A DNA stretch of 64,000 bases, taken from the NCBI RefSeq assembly GCF_000816305.1, contig NZ_CP007773.1:496001-560000 (forward strand), written 5' to 3'. The translations under genes were made by a program, and so were the position numbers. How positions within the stretch are numbered: position 1 is the stretch's first letter; each line of letters starts with the position of its first letter. The notes beneath the pieces were generated by a model that worked only from the letters and a program-made list of their open reading frames with translations, ran no database searches and was not told where the DNA came from. Shown here in pieces: positions 1 to 8,387 of the stretch. Source of the DNA: Campylobacter subantarcticus LMG 24377. GTDB taxonomy: Bacteria > Campylobacterota > Campylobacteria > Campylobacterales > Campylobacteraceae.

Positions 1-642
1 ATACAAGGTAAAAAACAAAAACTAATAGAATTAAAAAATGAAGCTGATTATTTTACTAAAAGTGTAGAAAGATTAGAATTAATAAAAAAATCTTTCTATG
101 AAAAAAATTTTACTATTTTTAATAATAGTTTTAATATGGCAAGAGAAAAACTTTTTGAAAAGATTAAGCAGGGTTTAAATGTATGCGCAACAAAACTAGA
201 TATAGAAATTTGGAAAAAATCCTTAAAATCAACAAGTATAAAAAATTCATATTTTAAAAATACAACCGAAATTTCATTTTGCACTTTATCATTTGCTGAA
301 CTTTATTTAAATAGACTGAATAAACATGCTTTAAATCCAAACGACCAACTCTTGCTTTCTTATGTTAAAAAAGTCAGAAAAGAATGTGAAAAAAGCTTTT
401 TGGTGGTAACATCTAATCCAGATTTGTATGTAAGTATGAAAATTCAAATTTTTGCAACGAATCCTTATTATGTAGTTAAACATGCACCTAAAAAAGTAAA
501 TTATCAAGGATTGATGAAAAATACTGAATTTGATATAGTTTATGTAGATGAAAAGACTATATGGGCGCCTGTTGCTGATATTATTTTAGAAGGGAAATAT
601 TTCTTAAAAAAAGATTCTAAAACTAAATTTAAAATTTTATAA
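1..642 (+). CDS. C-terminal part of an unrecognised protein (cut by window edge)
   Basis: The reading frame is open from base 1, so the gene starts before the window; 213 residues remain. An internal ATG at 136 is unlikely to be the true start because coding-like sequence precedes it in frame. The visible part begins with a lysine/glutamate-rich, probably coiled-coil stretch and ends in a mixed alpha/beta region. I see no signal peptide, membrane segment or known motif. By position it resembles the C. jejuni gene upstream of purD (Cj1249, hypothetical); that is a memory-based synteny argument only. Function unknown. Confidence 0.6.
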   Translation: MQGKKQKLIELKNEADYFTKSVERLELIKKSFYEKNFTIFNNSFNMAREKLFEKIKQGLNVCATKLDIEIWKKSLKSTSIKNSYFKNTTEISFCTLSFAELYLNRLNKHALNPNDQLLLSYVKKVRKECEKSFLVVTSNPDLYVSMKIQIFATNPYYVVKHAPKKVNYQGLMKNTEFDIVYVDEKTIWAPVADIILEGKYFLKKDSKTKFKIL

Positions 643-678
643 AAATCCTTTTAAACCCTATTTTTAAGTTTTCTTAGT

Positions 679-684
679 TATAAT
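679..684 (+). promoter_or_regulatory. Promoter -10 box of the 6S RNA gene
   Basis: A perfect TATAAT lies in a T-rich context and ends six bases before the predicted 5' end of the 6S RNA at about 690. No clear -35 is visible, which is usual for Campylobacter sigma-70 promoters. Read-through would also supply purD. Confidence 0.65.
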
Positions 685-689
685 TATAT

Positions 690-885
690 CGCCTAGATGG
701 TTCGATATAGTATTAAAGAGGATCCAACACATTAATTATAAGCTGTGATGTGTGATTTACCGTGTTCTGTGACTTTGTTTGAGTTTTGAAAAAAAGTGAG
801 AAGCTGCAGCCTTTAAAAATCACCTAATGGCATACTTTGACTTTTTGAGGGTCAGACACTTATACTCCGGCCATTTGGGTTTTTG
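690..885 (+). ncRNA. ssrS: 6S RNA (purD-motif RNA), upstream of purD
   Basis: The interval has no ORF but has the architecture of 6S RNA. Bases 691-700 (GCCTAGATGG) pair with 871-880 (CCATTTGGGT) over ten consecutive base pairs including G-U pairs, closing a molecule of about 195 nt, followed by a short T-run. A TATAAT box sits just upstream. In epsilonproteobacteria a structured RNA upstream of purD was described as the purD motif and later linked to 6S RNA, which binds housekeeping RNA polymerase holoenzyme by mimicking an open promoter. The identity rests on position, size and terminal stem; the inner bubble was not folded computationally. Confidence 0.8.
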
Positions 886-905
886 CAACACTTTTAAGGA
901 AAATA

Positions 906-2156
906 ATGAAAATTTTAATATTAGGAAGCGGTGCAAGAGAGTATTCTATTGCTTTGGCTCTTCAAAAAACAAATAATAGTTTAGAATTTTATTTTGCTCC
1001 AGGAAATGGTGCTACTGCTAAAATAGGAACTAATCTTAATATGAAAGATTCTAAGGTTATTACAGCTTATGCAAAGGCATCTGAAATTGATCTTTGTATA
1101 GTTGGGAGCGAAAATTTCTTAGCAGAAGGTATAGTGGATCTTTTTAAAGAAAATAATATTGCTATTTTTGGTCCTACTAAAGCTGCTGCTATGCTCGAAG
1201 CGTCAAAATCTTACATGAAAAGTTTTTTAAAAAAATATAAAATTAAAACAGCTAAATTTTTAAATACAACAGATTATGAAAAAGCTAAGAAATTTGTCAC
1301 ATCTTTAACACCTCCTATAGTGGTAAAAGCTGATGGTTTGTGTGCAGGCAAAGGAGTGATCATTGCTCAAAGCCATGAAGAGGCTTTAGAGGCTACTAAA
1401 AATATGCTGAGCGGTGAAAGTTTTGGAGAAGCTGGAAAAATTGTTGTGATTGAAGAATATCTTAATGGTTTTGAGTTAAGTGTGTTTGCAGTTTGCGATG
1501 GAAGTGATTTTGTCTTATTGCCAGCTGCTCAAGATCATAAAAGATTGCAAGACAATGATAAAGGTCCTAATACAGGTGGCATGGGAGCTTATGCTCCGAG
1601 TGCTTTAGCAAGTGAGAGTTTGTTAGAGCAGGTGAAAAGAGATATAGTGATGCCAACGCTAAAAGGCATGAAAGAAGAAGGTGCTGAATTTGTTGGAGTA
1701 TTGTTTATAGGTTTGATGGTTGTAAATAATAAACCTTATGTTTTAGAATACAATGTGCGCTTTGGTGATCCTGAGTGTGAAGTTTTGATGCCTTTGATAG
1801 AAAATCCTTTGGATTTATTTTTAGCGTGTGTGAATAAAAATCTTGCTAATACTCATATAAAAATTAAAAATGAATTCGCTGTAGGTGTGGTTTGTGCAAG
1901 TAAAAATTATCCTTATAGAGACTCACCAAAAACATTAATTGAATTAGGCAATATCCCGCAAAATTCTCATATTTCTTATGCTGGTGTAAGTTTGGAAGAT
2001 GATAAATTATATGCTAGTGGTGGTCGCGTATTGGTTTGTGTGGGAACTGGCAAAAGCATTGAAGAAGCTCAAAAAAATGCTTATATACTTTGTGAAAATG
2101 TCCATTTTAAAGGAAAACAATATAGAAAAGATATTGCCTTTCAGGTTCTTAAATGA
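906..2156 (+). CDS. purD: Phosphoribosylamine-glycine ligase (GAR synthetase)
   Basis: Catalyses ATP-dependent joining of glycine to 5-phosphoribosylamine, the second step of de novo purine synthesis, in the cytoplasm. The 416-residue protein is of normal length. It has the N-terminal fold ([12 protein letters not shown]), the ATP-grasp core with [16 protein letters not shown] near residue 140, the glycine-rich GGMGAYAPS, and the metal-binding [13 protein letters not shown] near 285. The ATG at 906 follows AAGGA at 896-900. It lies directly downstream of the 6S RNA and overlaps the next gene by four bases (ATGA). Other purine genes, purH and purL, lie far away at 39563-44043. Confidence 0.97.
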   Translation: MKILILGSGAREYSIALALQKTNNSLEFYFAPGNGATAKIGTNLNMKDSKVITAYAKASEIDLCIVGSENFLAEGIVDLFKENNIAIFGPTKAAAMLEASKSYMKSFLKKYKIKTAKFLNTTDYEKAKKFVTSLTPPIVVKADGLCAGKGVIIAQSHEEALEATKNMLSGESFGEAGKIVVIEEYLNGFELSVFAVCDGSDFVLLPAAQDHKRLQDNDKGPNTGGMGAYAPSALASESLLEQVKRDIVMPTLKGMKEEGAEFVGVLFIGLMVVNNKPYVLEYNVRFGDPECEVLMPLIENPLDLFLACVNKNLANTHIKIKNEFAVGVVCASKNYPYRDSPKTLIELGNIPQNSHISYAGVSLEDDKLYASGGRVLVCVGTGKSIEEAQKNAYILCENVHFKGKQYRKDIAFQVLK

Positions 2157-2611
2157 GTGCCAATCAAGAATTATTCGATAAGTTAGAAAAAGAAGAATTA
2201 AAAATAGCAAGTTTTAAAAAAAGATTTTTAGCTTATGTTATTGATAGTTTTGTAATTTTGGCCATTGTAAGTATTATTTTGCTTGATAAAATTAATTCTA
2301 TGCAAACTTATGAAGAAATTCATAACCTTTTAATGCGCTTTGCTGGTGGAATTTTGATTTTACAGTTTGCGTATCACAGTTTATTTACTTATTTATATGG
2401 TGCAACTTTAGGAAAAATGCTTTTGAGGATTATGGTGATTGACCAGGAATTGCTAGATAAACCAAATTTTACTCAAAGTGCTTTAAGAGCAGGTGTAAGA
2501 CAAATCAGTGATATGTTATATGGTTTGGGCTTTGCTTGGGCTTTGAGTAATATTGTTTTGAAAACTTGGCATGATTATGCAGCCAAAACAGTGGTGATAG
2601 ATCTTGCGTAA
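2153..2611 (+). CDS. RDD-family integral membrane protein
   Basis: A 152-residue protein whose start overlaps the purD stop codon (ATGA), implying translational coupling. A short cytoplasmic leader ends in [14 protein letters not shown], the usual R...D region of RDD domains, followed by hydrophobic segments at about residues 26-44 and 64-85 and by [15 protein letters not shown], typical of the family. The RDD family has no single known function; ion or solute exchange has been proposed for some members. It is followed by lptD with an 8-base overlap. I assign the family, not a role. Confidence 0.85.
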   Translation: MSANQELFDKLEKEELKIASFKKRFLAYVIDSFVILAIVSIILLDKINSMQTYEEIHNLLMRFAGGILILQFAYHSLFTYLYGATLGKMLLRIMVIDQELLDKPNFTQSALRAGVRQISDMLYGLGFAWALSNIVLKTWHDYAAKTVVIDLA

Positions 2612-4637
2612 AATATTGCTTTCTTTAGCTTGCGTAGGAAGTCTGTATGCTTCTAAGGTAGATATTTATGCCTTAGATGTTGTAAAAACAAATGATATCA
2701 TAGAAGCAAAAAATAATGTGGTTGTAGTTTCTGATTTGTATTTAATAACCGCAAACAAGGCTAAATTTAATGAAATAACTAAAGATTTAGAATTGTTTGG
2801 TGATGTAAATATCTTACGAGGACAAAAAGAAAGAACTAATTCTACTTATACTAAAATTAATCTCAAAGATAACACAACAGCTTTTAAAAATTTATTTTTT
2901 TCAAATAACGATTTAGAGGTTTGGTTGCAATGTCATCAAGCAAATTTAAATGATAAATTTGTTGTAACTAAAAAGTCGGTTGTTTCTAGTTGTAATGTTG
3001 AAAATCCTGATTGGGAAATTCGTTTTGATGAGGGTAAATTAAATAAAGAGAGTAATTTTTTACATCTTTATAATGCAAAATTATATGTAAAAAATACCCC
3101 TGTGATGTATTTGCCATATTTTGGCTTTAGCGTAGATACTAAAAGAAAAAGCGGTTTGTTAATTCCTCAAGTAGTTTTAAAACAAAGTGAGGGATTATAT
3201 TATAACCAGCCAATCTATTATGTTATTGATGATAGTGTAGATATTCAATTTGAACCTCAAATTAGAACAAAAAGAGGTTATGGTTTATACTCAACTTTAA
3301 GATTTATTGATAGTCCTCATTCTCAAGGTGAAATTAGTGGTGGTATTTTTGGAGAAAAATCAAGCTATAAAAGAGAAGAAAATTTAAAAAATAAAGAACA
3401 TTATGGTTTAGAGATTAAATATTCAAGCGAAGCTTTATTTAAGAGTCTTTTGAGTGATGAATTTCAAGAAGGCTTATGGGTTGATACTACTTATTTAAAT
3501 GATGTAGATTATATGAATTTAAGCTCTAGTACAAAAACTGAAGCTTCTTTGGTTACCTCAAAAATAAATTATTTTTTATCTGATGATGATAATTATTATG
3601 GTGCTTATGCAAAGTACTATATAGACACTTCTAAAATTAGCAACAAAGATACCATGCAAGAATATCCATCTTTTCAATATCATAGATATTTAAATGGTTT
3701 TTTTGATAATTATATACAGTATAGCTTAGATGCTTCTTTTCATAGATATTATAGACATACAGGTATTTATGCTAAAACTTTAGATTTTGATTTGCCTTTA
3801 ATTTATCACACAAGTTTTTTGGATGATTTCTTAAATTTTGCCTTCACAGAAAGAGTTTATGCAAATTTTGTAGATTATTCTAATACAGATATTAAAAATC
3901 AAGAGCATTTGTTTCAAAATTCACATAATTTTTCTTTATATACAGATCTTTCCAAACCTTATGAAAATTTTTATCATACCTTATATTTAGGTGCTAATTA
4001 TTTTATACCTGGGGCCAAATCAGGTAAAATTACCGAAGATTTTATAGAATTAAAAGATGAGCCTGAGCAGTTTAGTTTTTCGATGTATCAATATTTTTAC
4101 AGTGTTTTAGGTAAAAAAAAACTATATCATAGTTTAAAGGCTAAATATTTTACCAAAGAGGGTAGTTTTGGTGGTTTTGATAATGTTGTGGAATATTTTT
4201 ATAATGATTATATAAGTTTAAGAAATGAGGCAGAATATTCAGGAATAGATAATCGCTTTGATAAAGTATTTAGTGAAGCCTTATTTGATTATGGTGAGTG
4301 GAAAATTAGTTTAAACCATGCTTATAGAATATATGAAAAAGAAAAATATAATTTTTTAGGAACTAAAGCTCAATATGATATAAATGCTAACTATCAAATA
4401 TTTGGCGGTTTGTGGTTTGATTTGAATAAAGATCCTGAAAAATGGGAGGTAGGTTATACCTATCAAAGAAAATGTTGGAATTATTCTTTGATGTATCGCA
4501 AGGATGTTTCGCCTAAACTTACTAGCGGTGGGATTAGTGCTAAAGATCAAAGTGGTTTGTATTTCATGTTTAATTTTTATCCTTTGGGTGGGGTATCTTA
4601 TGATTTTTCTTTGGAAGAAAATGAAAGGTCTATATAA
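2604..4637 (+). CDS. lptD: LPS/LOS assembly outer-membrane protein LptD
   Basis: Outer-membrane translocon that inserts lipooligosaccharide into the outer leaflet. The 677-residue protein starts with a signal peptide (residues 1-16, ending SLYAS), an OstA/LptA-like periplasmic domain at about 25-110, then a large aromatic-rich beta-barrel region to the C-terminus. Few cysteines are present (two near residues 112 and 132, one late). The start is TTG at 2604, overlapping the RDD gene; no ATG is available before the signal peptide. The stop overlaps the start of the next gene by one base. Confidence 0.93.
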   Translation: MRKILLSLACVGSLYASKVDIYALDVVKTNDIIEAKNNVVVVSDLYLITANKAKFNEITKDLELFGDVNILRGQKERTNSTYTKINLKDNTTAFKNLFFSNNDLEVWLQCHQANLNDKFVVTKKSVVSSCNVENPDWEIRFDEGKLNKESNFLHLYNAKLYVKNTPVMYLPYFGFSVDTKRKSGLLIPQVVLKQSEGLYYNQPIYYVIDDSVDIQFEPQIRTKRGYGLYSTLRFIDSPHSQGEISGGIFGEKSSYKREENLKNKEHYGLEIKYSSEALFKSLLSDEFQEGLWVDTTYLNDVDYMNLSSSTKTEASLVTSKINYFLSDDDNYYGAYAKYYIDTSKISNKDTMQEYPSFQYHRYLNGFFDNYIQYSLDASFHRYYRHTGIYAKTLDFDLPLIYHTSFLDDFLNFAFTERVYANFVDYSNTDIKNQEHLFQNSHNFSLYTDLSKPYENFYHTLYLGANYFIPGAKSGKITEDFIELKDEPEQFSFSMYQYFYSVLGKKKLYHSLKAKYFTKEGSFGGFDNVVEYFYNDYISLRNEAEYSGIDNRFDKVFSEALFDYGEWKISLNHAYRIYEKEKYNFLGTKAQYDINANYQIFGGLWFDLNKDPEKWEVGYTYQRKCWNYSLMYRKDVSPKLTSGGISAKDQSGLYFMFNFYPLGGVSYDFSLEENERSI

Positions 4638-5293
4638 TGTTTTTTGAAGATGAAAAAGAAGCACTTGAAAGATTATATGATTTACTTCCGTTAAATAAAT
4701 TAAAAGATTACATCATTATTACTCCTTCTTTAAAATCTATAGTTTTTGTTGATGCATTGGCAAAAAAAATAGAAATATCCTATGATTTTTTATTTACAGA
4801 GCAAATTAAAGCTCCTAATAATAATGAATGTCAAATAGCCATGATTAGTGAAACAAAAGAATTACTTTATAATGAAGCCTTAGTTAAGGCTTTTGATATA
4901 AGCTTGGATTATATTTATGGTGAGGCAAATAGGACTTATGAAGAAAAAATTCTAAAGAATGTATATCGTTATAGAAAAGGTAATCTTTTAAAAGATTTAA
5001 AAGGAAAAAATATTTTAATGTTGCATGAGGGGTGTGAAAGTGGGATTACTGCTTCTTCATGTATAAAAAGCTTGTTAAAAGAAGAGGTTAGTAGTATTAT
5101 TTATGCTACTGCATTAATGCCAAGCGATGTATATGATTATATTAGTGTTTTTGCAGATGAGGTTTATTGCGTGCAAAAAATTGATCATTTTGTAGATATT
5201 GAGTTCTATTTTAAAAATAAAACGATTTTACAAACTCATGAAATTTTAGATATTCTAGAAGAAAGTAGGTATTATTTACCTTTAAAAAAATAA
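4637..5293 (+). CDS. Phosphoribosyltransferase-like protein, degenerate PRPP loop
   Basis: A 218-residue cytoplasmic protein that overlaps the lptD stop by one base. Residues 118-185 resemble a type I phosphoribosyltransferase core: a strand (KNILMLHEG), a loop where PRPP normally binds, a helix, then a strand (SSIIYATALMP) and a late segment (ADEVYCVQKIDHFVDIEFY) like that of uracil/hypoxanthine PRTase relatives. The usual double acidic residues and TGxT of the PRPP loop read HEGCESGIT, so catalysis is doubtful. A matching gene occurs at this position in C. jejuni (from memory). Substrate unknown. Confidence 0.7.
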   Translation: MFFEDEKEALERLYDLLPLNKLKDYIIITPSLKSIVFVDALAKKIEISYDFLFTEQIKAPNNNECQIAMISETKELLYNEALVKAFDISLDYIYGEANRTYEEKILKNVYRYRKGNLLKDLKGKNILMLHEGCESGITASSCIKSLLKEEVSSIIYATALMPSDVYDYISVFADEVYCVQKIDHFVDIEFYFKNKTILQTHEILDILEESRYYLPLKK

Positions 5294-5331
5294 TTTTATA
5301 TCTGAGCAATAAGTTGTTCAGATATAAAATT
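5292..5331 (+). terminator. Long hairpin after the lptD gene group
   Basis: Bases 5292-5309 and 5314-5331 form an 18-bp stem with one G-T pair and a 4-nt loop, starting at the stop codon of the upstream gene. The stem is rich in A and T and no U-run follows, so it may act as a 3' mRNA stabiliser or processing hairpin rather than an efficient intrinsic terminator. Confidence 0.6.
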
Positions 5332-5334
5332 ATG

Positions 5335-5400
5335 GGCAGAATAAAAACAGGCTTTTTAAGTTTTAGTTTTTAAAATTTAAAAAGCTTATTTGGTTTTGCC
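5335..5400 (+). promoter_or_regulatory. Extended hairpin in the pnp leader
   Basis: Bases 5335-5342 (GGCAGAAT) can pair with 5393-5400, and 5349-5365 with 5371-5387, through an almost continuous stem of about 66 nt with small internal loops, ending 25 bases before the pnp start. In E. coli a long hairpin in the pnp leader is cut by RNase III and mediates PNPase autoregulation. A similar use here is an inference from position and shape. Confidence 0.55.
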
Positions 5401-5425
5401 TATGATAAAAATTTAAAGGAAAATC

Positions 5426-7534
5426 ATGCAACACGAAATAAATATCAATAATCACTTTGAAATATTTGACACTGATAAAGTGGCAAAACAAGCTGCCGGT
5501 GCAGTTTTAATGCAAGAAAAAAATGCAGTAGTTTTGGCAACCGTAGCAAGAGAAGAAAAAATGGTAGAAGAGGATTTTTTACCTCTTACAGTACAATACA
5601 TAGAAAAAGCTTATGCAGCAGGTAAAATTCCAGGAGGTTATGTTAAAAGAGAAACTAAACCTGGTGACAATGAAACACTAAGTGCTAGGATTATAGATAG
5701 AAGCTTAAGACCTCTTTTTCCAAGAGGGTATGCGTATCCAACCCAAATTGTTATAATGGTTCTTTCTGCCGATCCTGAAGTAGATTTGCAAGTGATGAGT
5801 TTAAATGCTGCAAGTGTTGCTTTGTATTTAAGTGATATTCCTATCAAAGCACCAGTCTGTGGTGTAAGAATAGGTCGTATAAATAATGAATTTGTTTTAA
5901 ATCCAAGCAATAGTGAGTTGAAAAATAGCACCCTAGATCTTTATATAGCAGGTGTTAAAGATGAGCTTTTGATGATAGAAATGAGAGCTTTGGCAAACAG
6001 GCAAGACGATAAACACTGTATGAATGAACTTAGTGAAGATGATACTTTAAAAGCTTTAGATTTTGCAAGCAGTGCAATCTTACGTGGTTCCAATGAATAT
6101 GAAAAAGTATTTGCTGCTTATAGGAAAAATTCTAAACTCGAGTTTAAAATAGAGTCAGATAATGTTCAAATTATTGACTATATAAAAAATACTTATATAA
6201 CAAAACTCAAAATTGCTATTAATCAAATGGCAAAAAGTGAAAGGCTAAGTGAAATTTTGCAAATAGCAAAAGAGATTGAAAGTAAATCTATAGCTATTGA
6301 AAACGAATGGAAAATTGAAGATATTGAAAAAGCTTTGCATGTATGCAAAAGAGAACTTATTAGAAATCAAATTATTAATGAAAATAAAAGAGCAGATGGT
6401 AGAGGTTTAAAGGATGTTAGAAAAATAGATATAGAAACAAATATTTTACCAAGTGCACACGGATCTTGTCTTTTTACTAGAGGGCAAACTCAAGCTTTAG
6501 TTGTGGCTACCTTGGGAAATGATAATGATGCGCAAATGTCAGATATGCTTACAGAAAAAAATCCTATTTGTGAAAAATTTATGGTTAATTATAATTTTCC
6601 GGGATTTTCTGTAGGTGAGGCTAGCCCTATAAAAGCTCCTGGTAGAAGAGAACTAGGGCATGGAAATTTAGCAAAACGAGCCTTACATCCTAGTGTAGAT
6701 GTAGATTATGTTCATACCATTCGTTTGGTATCTGAAATTTTAGAAAGCAATGGTTCTAGTTCTATGGCTACTGTTTGTGGCGGTGCTTTGGCTTTAAGAG
6801 CTGCGGGAGTAAAAAGTGAAAAACTAGTGGCAGGTGTGGCAATGGGACTTGTTTTTGAAGATGAAAAATATGCTATTTTAACAGATATTATGGGGCTTGA
6901 AGATCACGATGGAGATATGGATTTTAAAGTAGCAGGAAGTTATGAAGGGATTACTGCTTTACAGATGGATATAAAACTTGGTGGTATAGAGCAGCAAGTT
7001 TTAAAAGAAGCTTTATATCAAGCAAAAGAAGCTAGAGAACATATTTTAAAACTAATGGAAGAAGCTGATAGAAATATCATTGTTAATGAAGCTATCTTGC
7101 CAAAAATTGAAATTTTTGATGTAGATCCAAATAAAATTCCTGATATTATAGGTCAAGGTGGTAAAACCATTAAAGAAGTCATTGAAAAATTTGAAGTTAA
7201 TATTGATTTAGATAGATATAAAGGTGAGGTTAAAATAACAGGAATTGATTATGATTTGATTTCTCAAAGCAAAGAATATATATTAAAATTACTTCACTCT
7301 AAAGGTTCTAATAAAAAACACGATAAAAAAGAAATGCCTAAATTTGAGATTGGAGAAGAATTTTTAGGAAGAGTTCAAAAAGTTGTAGAATTTGGAGTTT
7401 TTATTGAACTTAAAGAAGGCGTGGATGGTTTATTGCATAATTCTAAAATAAAAGAAAAATTAGAGGTAAGTAATGAAGTTAAAGTTAAAGTTGCGGAAAT
7501 TAAAAACGGAAAGGTATCTTTAGATTTAGTCTGA
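5426..7534 (+). CDS. pnp: Polyribonucleotide nucleotidyltransferase (PNPase)
   Basis: A 3'-5' phosphorolytic exoribonuclease that degrades RNA to nucleoside diphosphates, normally as a trimer. The 702-residue protein has the full domain order: RNase PH domain 1 (residues 1-210), an alpha-helical linker, RNase PH domain 2 (about 310-545, with [17 protein letters not shown] containing the catalytic acidic residues), a KH domain with [12 protein letters not shown] near 573, and a C-terminal S1 domain ([18 protein letters not shown]) from about 645. The ATG at 5426 follows AAAGGA at 5415-5420. Two long hairpins precede the gene and a terminator follows. Confidence 0.97.
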   Translation: MQHEININNHFEIFDTDKVAKQAAGAVLMQEKNAVVLATVAREEKMVEEDFLPLTVQYIEKAYAAGKIPGGYVKRETKPGDNETLSARIIDRSLRPLFPRGYAYPTQIVIMVLSADPEVDLQVMSLNAASVALYLSDIPIKAPVCGVRIGRINNEFVLNPSNSELKNSTLDLYIAGVKDELLMIEMRALANRQDDKHCMNELSEDDTLKALDFASSAILRGSNEYEKVFAAYRKNSKLEFKIESDNVQIIDYIKNTYITKLKIAINQMAKSERLSEILQIAKEIESKSIAIENEWKIEDIEKALHVCKRELIRNQIINENKRADGRGLKDVRKIDIETNILPSAHGSCLFTRGQTQALVVATLGNDNDAQMSDMLTEKNPICEKFMVNYNFPGFSVGEASPIKAPGRRELGHGNLAKRALHPSVDVDYVHTIRLVSEILESNGSSSMATVCGGALALRAAGVKSEKLVAGVAMGLVFEDEKYAILTDIMGLEDHDGDMDFKVAGSYEGITALQMDIKLGGIEQQVLKEALYQAKEAREHILKLMEEADRNIIVNEAILPKIEIFDVDPNKIPDIIGQGGKTIKEVIEKFEVNIDLDRYKGEVKITGIDYDLISQSKEYILKLLHSKGSNKKHDKKEMPKFEIGEEFLGRVQKVVEFGVFIELKEGVDGLLHNSKIKEKLEVSNEVKVKVAEIKNGKVSLDLV

Positions 7535-7568
7535 TTTTAAGCATATTTGTCGATATGCTTAAAATTTT
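7534..7568 (+). terminator. Intrinsic terminator of pnp
   Basis: Bases 7534-7546 (ATTTTAAGCATAT) and 7553-7565 (ATATGCTTAAAAT) form a perfect 13-bp stem with a 6-nt loop, followed by TTT. It starts at the last base of the pnp stop codon. Confidence 0.75.
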
Positions 7569-7578
7569 ATATTATATC

Positions 7579-7607
7579 TTGACAAAAAAATATTCTTTTG
7601 GCATAAT
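7579..7607 (+). promoter_or_regulatory. Sigma-70 promoter of the tRNA array
   Basis: TTGACA at 7579-7584 and CATAAT at 7602-7607 are separated by 17 bases, placing the start near 7614, just before the first tRNA. The consensus -35 is notable for Campylobacter and fits a highly transcribed stable RNA; the tRNA-Asn promoter at 26056 has the same form. Confidence 0.8.
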
Positions 7608-7622
7608 TTCATTTTTTTGATT

Positions 7623-7698
7623 GTCTCGTTAGCTCAGCCGGTAGAGCATCTCCCTTTTAAGGAGGGGGCCGTTGGTTCGAATCCAACACGGGACACCA
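7623..7698 (+). tRNA. tRNA-Lys (TTT), copy 1
   Basis: 76 nt with encoded CCA. The acceptor GTCTCGT pairs with ACGGGAC, the anticodon loop is CTTTTAA and the T-arm is GTTGG-TTCGAAT-CCAAC. It differs from the other two Lys copies at one base, C7669 in the variable loop instead of T. Confidence 0.97.
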
Positions 7699-7711
7699 CT
7701 AAAATCTTTAT

Positions 7712-7787
7712 GGTCGCTTAGCTCAGTTGGTAGAGCGCCACCCTTACAAGGTGGATGTCATAAGTTCGAGTCTTATAGTGACCACCA
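7712..7787 (+). tRNA. tRNA-Val (TAC), copy 1
   Basis: 76 nt with encoded CCA. The acceptor GGTCGCT pairs with AGTGACC and the anticodon loop is CTTACAA. It lies 13 bases after tRNA-Lys in the same transcript. Confidence 0.96.
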
Positions 7788-7806
7788 TTCTTTTATTGTT
7801 TTAGGT

Positions 7807-7883
7807 GCGGCGGTAGTTCAGCTGGTTAGAATATCGGCCTGTCACGCCGGAGGTCGCGGGTTCGAGCCCCGTCCGCCGCGCCA
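7807..7883 (+). tRNA. tRNA-Asp (GTC), copy 1
   Basis: 77 nt with encoded CCA. The acceptor GCGGCGG pairs with CCGCCGC and the anticodon loop is CTGTCAC. Two bases separate it from the second tRNA-Lys. Confidence 0.96.
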
Positions 7884-7885
7884 TT

Positions 7886-7961
7886 GTCTCGTTAGCTCAG
7901 CCGGTAGAGCATCTCCCTTTTAAGGAGGGGGTCGTTGGTTCGAATCCAACACGGGACACCA
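7886..7961 (+). tRNA. tRNA-Lys (TTT), copy 2
   Basis: Identical to copy 1 except T7932 in the variable loop; anticodon loop CTTTTAA, encoded CCA. Confidence 0.97.
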
Positions 7962-7974
7962 CTAAAATCTTTAT

Positions 7975-8050
7975 GGTCGCTTAGCTCAGTTGGTAGAGCG
8001 CCACCCTTACAAGGTGGATGTCATAAGTTCGAGTCTTATAGTGACCACCA
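7975..8050 (+). tRNA. tRNA-Val (TAC), copy 2
   Basis: Identical to the copy at 7712, in the second tandem unit. Confidence 0.96.
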
Positions 8051-8069
8051 TTCTTTTATTGTTTTAGGT

Positions 8070-8146
8070 GCGGCGGTAGTTCAGCTGGTTAGAATATCGG
8101 CCTGTCACGCCGGAGGTCGCGGGTTCGAGCCCCGTCCGCCGCGCCA
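8070..8146 (+). tRNA. tRNA-Asp (GTC), copy 2
   Basis: Identical to the copy at 7807, in the second tandem unit. Confidence 0.96.
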
Positions 8147-8148
8147 TT

Positions 8149-8224
8149 GTCTCGTTAGCTCAGCCGGTAGAGCATCTCCCTTTTAAGGAGGGGGTCGTTG
8201 GTTCGAATCCAACACGGGACACCA
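8149..8224 (+). tRNA. tRNA-Lys (TTT), copy 3
   Basis: Identical to copy 2. The flanking identity to the other units stops two bases after its CCA, marking the end of the duplicated block. Confidence 0.97.
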
Positions 8225-8230
8225 CTTATT

Positions 8231-8306
8231 GACCCTTTCGTCTAGTGGCTCAGGACATCACTCTCTCTGTGTGATAACAGAGGTTCAAATCCTCTAGGGG
8301 TCGCCA
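8231..8306 (+). tRNA. tRNA-Glu-like gene with abnormal anticodon arm (apparent CTC)
   Basis: 76 nt with encoded CCA. The acceptor GACCCTT/AGGGGTC, the GTCTAGTGG D-region, the 4-nt variable loop TAAC and a sound T-arm are typical of tRNA-Glu. Aligned to tRNA-Glu structure, the anticodon loop is CTCTCTG (8263-8269), giving CTC at 8265-8267 instead of the common TTC, with U at position 37 where a purine is usual. The last stem pair (8262/8270) is T-T, and the D-loop has one base more than usual. It may be a functional isoacceptor, a degenerate gene or a changed anticodon; I cannot decide from sequence alone. Confidence 0.7.
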
Positions 8307-8350
8307 TAAAAAATAAAAATTATAATTATTATAGTATTTTTTATTTTATT

Positions 8351-8357
8351 GTATAAT
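8351..8357 (+). promoter_or_regulatory. Promoter -10 box of the methyltransferase gene
   Basis: GTATAAT lies in an AT-rich spacer 31 bases before the ATG at 8388, and AAAGG at 8376-8380 serves as the ribosome binding site. No -35 match is evident. Confidence 0.55.
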
Positions 8358-8387
8358 GAAATTATATTTTAAATTAAAGGATAAATT

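Larger units (their letters stand above)
7623..8226 (+). repeat. 263-bp tandem duplication of the Lys-Val-Asp tRNA unit
   Basis: Unit 1 (7623-7885) and unit 2 (7886-8148) each carry Lys, Val and Asp tRNAs with identical spacers. By eye they differ only at 7669 (C) versus 7932 (T). A third partial unit (8149-8226) covers tRNA-Lys plus two bases and then diverges. Confidence 0.95.

Noticed and set aside
136-642. ATG at 136 as the start of the first gene
   Set aside because: The frame is open with coding-like sequence to base 1, so the gene most likely begins before the window.
7672-8186. Two identical 83-codon open frames over the tRNA array
   Set aside because: They run through structured tRNA genes and are repeated only because the array is duplicated.
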